A DNA stretch of 64,000 nt. Origin: Cytidiella melzeri. Its lineage: Eukaryota > Basidiomycota > Agaricomycetes > Polyporales > Irpicaceae. The position numbers were made by a program, and so were the translations under genes. Below, one piece after another: positions 61,301-64,000 of this stretch (the first letter of the stretch is position 1; each line of letters starts with the position of its first letter). The stretch is taken from positions 58,338 through 122,337 of the forward strand of contig JABYQR010000103.1 in the NCBI GenBank assembly GCA_022592445.1, written 5' to 3'. Under the pieces are notes generated by a model. That model did not search any database. It was not told the DNA's origin and saw nothing but the letters and a program-made list of their open reading frames with translations.

Positions 61301-62876
61301 TGGCCTTGCCGAGTTGACAACCTTCGCATGCGTGTTCAGAGCGAGGAGTCTTCTCGTCGATAGTCAGACCTGTCACCGGGGAGTCGTCAGAGCGTAGCTT
61401 CTGTAGCGCTTCCCAGTTCAGGTGACCATAGCGTTGGTGTACAAGGTCGATGGGTGACGAGTGCGTGTGCGTGGAGGAGGCGACCGACGAAGAAGAGACA
61501 CGAAGTCCCAACCAGTATTGACCGCCCCTGAGAGTACCTATGCCGTAGGTGGTATCATTCTTGTGTATCCGTGCTTTACCGCCAGTGAAAACGGTAGAGA
61601 ATCCTTTGGAGTCAAGACAGGAAATTGAAATGAGTCGGTAGGCGATGCCCGGGCAGTATAAGACGTTGTCAAACTGCGCTGTGAGCTGCTTTCCATCAAC
61701 GTGTACAGTTCCACGTACGCTCCCAGACCCAAGCGTAGACATTGAAGTCTTCGAAGCATCAGCCAATGTCGCGAACGACGGCGTAGCAAACGGCTTGTAG
61801 TCGTGAAAGTCGTTGAGGTTGTTGGTGATGTGTCTCGTACAGCCTGAGTCAAGCATCCAGGGTGTTTCACCCGAAGCATAAAACATAACATCTATATTCG
61901 CGACGTTGGTGGCTTCAGACGCGGAGTCCTCAGCAGAGACTACATGTACAGCAGCAGAACCGTTAGACGATGATGGTGACCCAGAAGATTCCTTCTTCCC
62001 CTTGTCCTTTCCTCCTTTTCCCCCTTTCCTTGCCTCCTCAATAGCAGCCTTCTTCTTACGACACTCGTCCTCTGTATGACCCTTGTACTTGCAGAACCCG
62101 CACTGCTTCTTTGACTTGCCCGATGAGGACGAAGCCGAAGACTTGTTGAACTTGACCGCAGAGACTGAAGGCGATTCCTTTCGCTTAGCCTCGTCGATGA
62201 GGCGCGATCGGATGTCGTCGTATTTCAAGTCCTTTGGCGCGGTGACAGCGAGGATGGGCTCGACGATGTTGGCGAAGGAGTCAGGGAGTACCGAGAGAAG
62301 ACCGAAGATCTTGAGCAGTTCCTTATCGCTAAGGATGCCAGAGGCGTCAACTTCTTGCCAGAGACGACCGCGTTCTTCAAGCTGTTCAACGAGAGGGCGT
62401 GAGCCGTCGATCGTGTGAAGGAAGTATTGCTTGAACTTGAGGAACGCAGAGAGAGTGGTCGAGGCGGAGTAGTTGGCCTTTAGCTTAGCGTAGATCTCGG
62501 CGGCAGAGTTGGTTTCGAGGTTGAAGAGATGGTGGAGAGAGCTGTCGACGGTCGCGAGGAGAACCAGAGTGACGTTGGCGTCGGCCTTGCACCAGTCGTT
62601 GTAGTCCGTGTCGGTGGACGCGGGCTTGACCAGAGAAGGATCGACCATGCCAGACGCGGCTTGCGTCTTGAGGAACTGGATGAACAGCATGTTCCATTCC
62701 TTCCAGTTGTTGGCACCAGTCAGCTTAGGCAGCGAGTCGAGTTTGATGAACGAGGAGTTGCTGGAAGTGTTCTTGACGAACGACGAACCAGCGGCAGAGG
62801 GGCCTGCAGAGGCAGGAGTGGACCCAGCAGGGCCAGACGATGCCGAACCACCTGTGGGAGGTGTAGTGCTCGACAT
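58380..62876 (-). CDS. Copia-4 Gag-Pol polyprotein, intact
   Basis: 1498 codons. Ala/Ser-rich start MSSTTPPTGGSASSG; Gag with KLTGANNWKEWNMLF; knuckle CGFCKYKGHTEDECRKKK; protease WMLDSGCTRHITNN; preintegrase LVHQRYGHLNWEALQKL; integrase (LIHTDLAGPM, RSDRGGEYQSKRF, TPQQNGKAERFN). A Pro/Ser-rich linker leads to RT (KSKWVYKLKLDKDGNVDRYK, CYVDDLTIMG) and RNase H (YTDADFAGNLDDS, DNKSAVDAS, KHRSKHTRV). All catalytic positions I can check are present. The C-terminus FHLAEGE is encoded in the purine tract. It could act in trans, but its own promoter LTR is broken by Gypsy-2. Confidence 0.94.
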   Translation of the reverse strand: MSSTTPPTGGSASSGPAGSTPASAGPSAAGSSFVKNTSSNSSFIKLDSLPKLTGANNWKEWNMLFIQFLKTQAASGMVDPSLVKPASTDTDYNDWCKADANVTLVLLATVDSSLHHLFNLETNSAAEIYAKLKANYSASTTLSAFLKFKQYFLHTIDGSRPLVEQLEERGRLWQEVDASGILSDKELLKIFGLLSVLPDSFANIVEPILAVTAPKDLKYDDIRSRLIDEAKRKESPSVSAVKFNKSSASSSSGKSKKQCGFCKYKGHTEDECRKKKAAIEEARKGGKGGKDKGKKESSGSPSSSNGSAAVHVVSAEDSASEATNVANIDVMFYASGETPWMLDSGCTRHITNNLNDFHDYKPFATPSFATLADASKTSMSTLGSGSVRGTVHVDGKQLTAQFDNVLYCPGIAYRLISISCLDSKGFSTVFTGGKARIHKNDTTYGIGTLRGGQYWLGLRVSSSSVASSTHTHSSPIDLVHQRYGHLNWEALQKLRSDDSPVTGLTIDEKTPRSEHACEGCQLGKATRRTFHSSSTPRADKPFDLIHTDLAGPMQNSSVNGGHLYMLTYIDDCSDNVWIYFLKHKDKQEQKFEEFRQLVKTQFERDIKILRSDRGGEYQSKRFVQRLKDLKIVHQRTTPDTPQQNGKAERFNRTIMEAALSMLYAAGMSKGFWEEAVKTAVHVRNRAPKRSLDWRTPFEIITGSKPDVSYFRVFGCLAYRHIHKDHRRKLDAHAQPLVHVGYEAGSKGYRLWDKHTHRIVSSTDVVFDERIFPNRPSPPTQPTSRIPTSPPTTYDLELSLPLTPSSQPATTTSQVPSTQQPPPLDATSTSAPTPSRIPRPSTPIPSSSTSAEPEPSSSSTPLSPSKRKGPPVVPSPKLEPNPNRLPAASPHDYLPFSNPAHAGVTRRSQRTVVPRDAKRLQSMWAATEQEIEETTRARGNKVPYKGKGKAKADAGAVLSDEQVVMLAAAVTPQGEPRTYRQAMGSPDRDDWRAAMEAEIKGLQDTGTWKLVDLPPGRKAIKSKWVYKLKLDKDGNVDRYKARLVAKGFEQVQGIDFTDTFAPVARLESWRYLVALAAILDWEIHQIDFQQAYLNGSLDEEVYMEQPEGFVLDEGKVCRLHKAIYGLKQAGRQWFLTLKACLEELGFVCYDTGDVAIFTRRRGGALQIIVCYVDDLTIMGNSLTLIKETKDALRRHFDLKDLGELKHYLGIRITRDRGSRLIYLDQEVYINSVLKRFQHEDSNPASTPLPTGIQLVHNENPKEQCDPALIHTYRSVLGSLMYASLGTRPDISYAVAKLCQYQSNPSQLHLRAAYHVLRYLRGTSSLRLCLGHNDKGVDDLVGYTDADFAGNLDDSLSTSGWVYFLGYGAVCWSSRKQRSVAKSTFDSEYFAAHEACEQLKWLKILTDQIEQPLPLPVVLHCDNKSAVDASKSTHVKHRSKHTRVTAHAVHECVTEGLVELVRIPGVDNPADIFTKSLPAEAHVCHSESLGLVQFHLAEGE

Positions 62877-62992
62877 GTTGATAGGACGTTAAGGATGTGG
62901 ATATGAAAACCTGGAGTCGTGTGTCGACGTTGATCGGAGCGAAGCGCAGATGGGCGCGATAAGGTGAACGACGAGTGTTGATTAGAGCCAGG

Positions 62993-63006
62993 CGGGGCTC
63001 ATAACC
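62993..63006 (-). other. Copia-4 primer-binding site
   Basis: Sense GGTTATGAGCCCCG next to the 5' LTR. Confidence 0.72.
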
Positions 63007-63199
63007 TAAAGCCGGTCGAATGTATTCAACACGTCTAGAGGCAGGGATGGATGCGCAGTCGTAATCCCACTTGCCGTCATAAGGACCTAAGACACACGAG
63101 CGAAGCGAGTTAATCCAGGTGCGAAAGAGAAAGAGCACGATTGCATAATGACTGTACCTAAGACACACGAGCGAAGCGAGTTAACTATAGGTACAGGCT
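63007..63199 (-). repeat. Copia-4 5' LTR, fragment
   Basis: 193 of 439 bp. The break falls inside the intron of the leader module (after TACAGGCT). TATA box and U3 are displaced. Confidence 0.9.
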
Positions 63200-63455
63200 T
63201 GTCACGACCATGCACACTTTTTCCTTTCTTTTCCTTTTATTTTCGTTATCCTATCTTTTCAATTTCCTTATCTTATCTTATCGATGGTACATGGCTACTG
63301 CATGTGATCAAGTGCATGTGACAGACCGGTCACATGATCATAGAAGGTGCTGGAACATTGTGGAACATTGTAGAACATCGCACCATAGCACACCATACGT
63401 TCCCACAGCAGTGTTAGGAGTACAGACCCGGTACCAGGGGTCCTTGTCTGAGATG

Positions 63456-63501
63456 TATATAAACCCACCCTGTAGCTCCCTAAAGACCTCAGATTCTACC
63501 T
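63456..63501 (+). promoter_or_regulatory. Gypsy-2 TATA box and predicted transcript start
   Basis: TATATAAA at 63456-63463; AGATTCTACCT at 63491-63501, 35 nt on, is exactly complementary to the PBS. ATGs: seven before, none from here to 64000. Confidence 0.68.
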
Positions 63502-63513
63502 CCTGGTCTTTAG

Positions 63514-63568
63514 GTGACGTTCACCTTGTACAAGTCTCATCACTTTGCTAATATATCCTGGTCTTTAG
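63514..63568 (+). other. Intron-like segment in the R region of Gypsy-2
   Basis: 55 nt GTGACG...CTTTAG with branch-like GCTAATA. Flanking repeat CCTGGTCTTTAG at 63502-63513 and 63557-63568. Confidence 0.5.
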
Positions 63569-63715
63569 CTCATCGTTAGCTGCTCCCTCGTCGTCGTCTC
63601 TCCCCCTTTCATCATCATCACCCCTGTCGTCATCGTCCACGCGAGTTCGCTCGTCGTTCCTCCCCCGTCGTCACTTCCTCGCTCTTCATAAGAGTTTGGT
63701 TGTGTTCTTGACATT

Positions 63716-63726
63716 AGGTAGAATCT
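63716..63726 (+). other. Gypsy-2 self-priming PBS
   Basis: AGGTAGAATCT, perfect complement of 63491-63501, two bases after the LTR. Confidence 0.75.
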
Positions 63727-63762
63727 CCGTACGCTCGCCTGGACGTCGCGCAACCGCATAAA

Positions 63763-64000
63763 TTCCCTTTCCCCAAAGTTTATAAAAGTTTAGTCCCCCC
63801 GGTTTACCAGTACGTTGTATTGGCCCGAACCTTTGATCCTACATCTCATTTCGTGGTTATAGTGCCCAAGGACGTACGCATTCGTCGCCGCATACCCGAG
63901 TCCTTCTTTGAGGCTCGTCGAGAACTACGCGAGCAAGGACGTCCTCGCCCCTACACAGAAAAGGATCTTGAAGCCATCATATCCTACGTCTCACGCCGCC
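63763..64000 (+). CDS. Methionine-free leader ORF of Gypsy-2 (partial)
   Basis: Open to the window end (79 codons), no Met. Matches the Gypsy-1 leader ORF: SLVPPVYQYVVLARTFD, then SHFVV and the SFFEARRELREQGRPR block. Over about 200 bp most differences are silent or conservative (V/I, D/N, K/E, P/L). Confidence 0.6.

Larger units (their letters stand above)
57944..63199 (-). mobile_element. Copia-4: Ty1/Copia element with intact gag-pol, 5' LTR cut by Gypsy-2
   Basis: Minus strand. Full 439-bp 3' LTR at 57944-58382, 1498-codon ORF, PBS, and the first 193 bp of the 5' LTR (63007-63199, one mismatch found) before Gypsy-2. The rest of the LTR and the target duplication should lie beyond the window. 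Closely related to Copia-1. Confidence 0.92.
63200..63713 (+). repeat. Gypsy-2 5' LTR
   Basis: 514 bp, TGTCA...TGACA; reverse complement of the Gypsy-1 LTR type. Confidence 0.92.
63200..64000 (+). mobile_element. Gypsy-2, same family as Gypsy-1, 5' end only
   Basis: 5' LTR and the first 287 bp of the internal region, plus strand, cut by the window end. Clearly diverged from Gypsy-1 in the leader ORF, hence a separate lineage of the family. Confidence 0.92.

Noticed and set aside
1..64000. CRISPR arrays, rRNA, intact tRNA genes, bacterial-type operons
   Set aside because: None seen; intron structure and element families are eukaryotic, and no full tRNA cloverleaf was recognised.

Overview
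The window reads as a transposon-dense stretch of a basidiomycete genome, most probably a mushroom-forming Agaricomycete. The reasons are short (about 50-60 nt) GT-AG introns, a FunK1-type fungal protein kinase, a Plavaka-superfamily DNA transposon with a DUF6532-like passenger gene, a Ngaro/DIRS-type tyrosine-recombinase retrotransposon, a Tad-like LINE, chromodomain Gypsy elements and four Copia elements. Host genes are few: an unidentified spliced gene fragment (1-960), a split DHA2-type MFS transporter (29.1-39.7 kb, minus strand) and two tandem FunK1 copies (46.6-48.6 kb broken, 54.7-57.1 kb intact-looking).

Layout. About 1.07-25.1 kb is one Ngaro-type element split twice. A LINE (2199-16050, 12-bp target duplication GGACAGGTACGG) sits in its Gag, and Copia-1 (17709-23151, duplication AATGG) sits in its RT. 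The LINE is itself split by Gypsy-1 (7844-15085, duplication CGCGG). 25.1-29.0 kb holds no recognisable gene. 29.06-39.72 kb is the MFS gene in three pieces, separated by a complete Plavaka element (30159-36337, TIRs, 4-bp duplication GCCC) and by a near-perfect 1.77-kb palindrome (36903-38675). Copia-2 (41118-46151, duplication GGGAC, identical LTRs) follows. Then come FunK1 copy 1, Copia-3 (49348-54267, duplication CCTGC), FunK1 copy 2, Copia-4 (57944 to about 63199) and Gypsy-2, which cut the 5' LTR of Copia-4 and runs off the window end.

Three features look new. First, three Copia LTRs that share little sequence (Copia-1, -2, -4) have the same architecture at the predicted transcript start. 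A 51-56 bp module is interrupted by a canonical 52-59 nt GT-AG intron, and downstream is a second copy of the module lacking exactly that intron. This looks like a spliced RNA end captured into the LTR by reverse transcription. Second, the Gypsy element has a 1.4-kb transcribed leader with no ATG in any frame, although the U3 just upstream of the predicted start has about seven. That leader contains a long methionine-free reading frame in frame with gag and conserved in Gypsy-2, which suggests non-AUG initiation with leaky scanning to gag. Third, the first 11 nt of the predicted Gypsy transcript are complementary to the PBS, as in Tf1 self-priming. The Copia elements instead share a PBS matching the anticodon arm of initiator tRNA-Met, as Drosophila copia does.

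The nesting gives an order of events: Ngaro before LINE before Gypsy-1; Ngaro before Copia-1; Copia-4 before Gypsy-2. LTR identity puts Copia-2, Copia-3 and Gypsy-1 among the youngest insertions. All calls come from reading sequence and family motifs; no database search was run.
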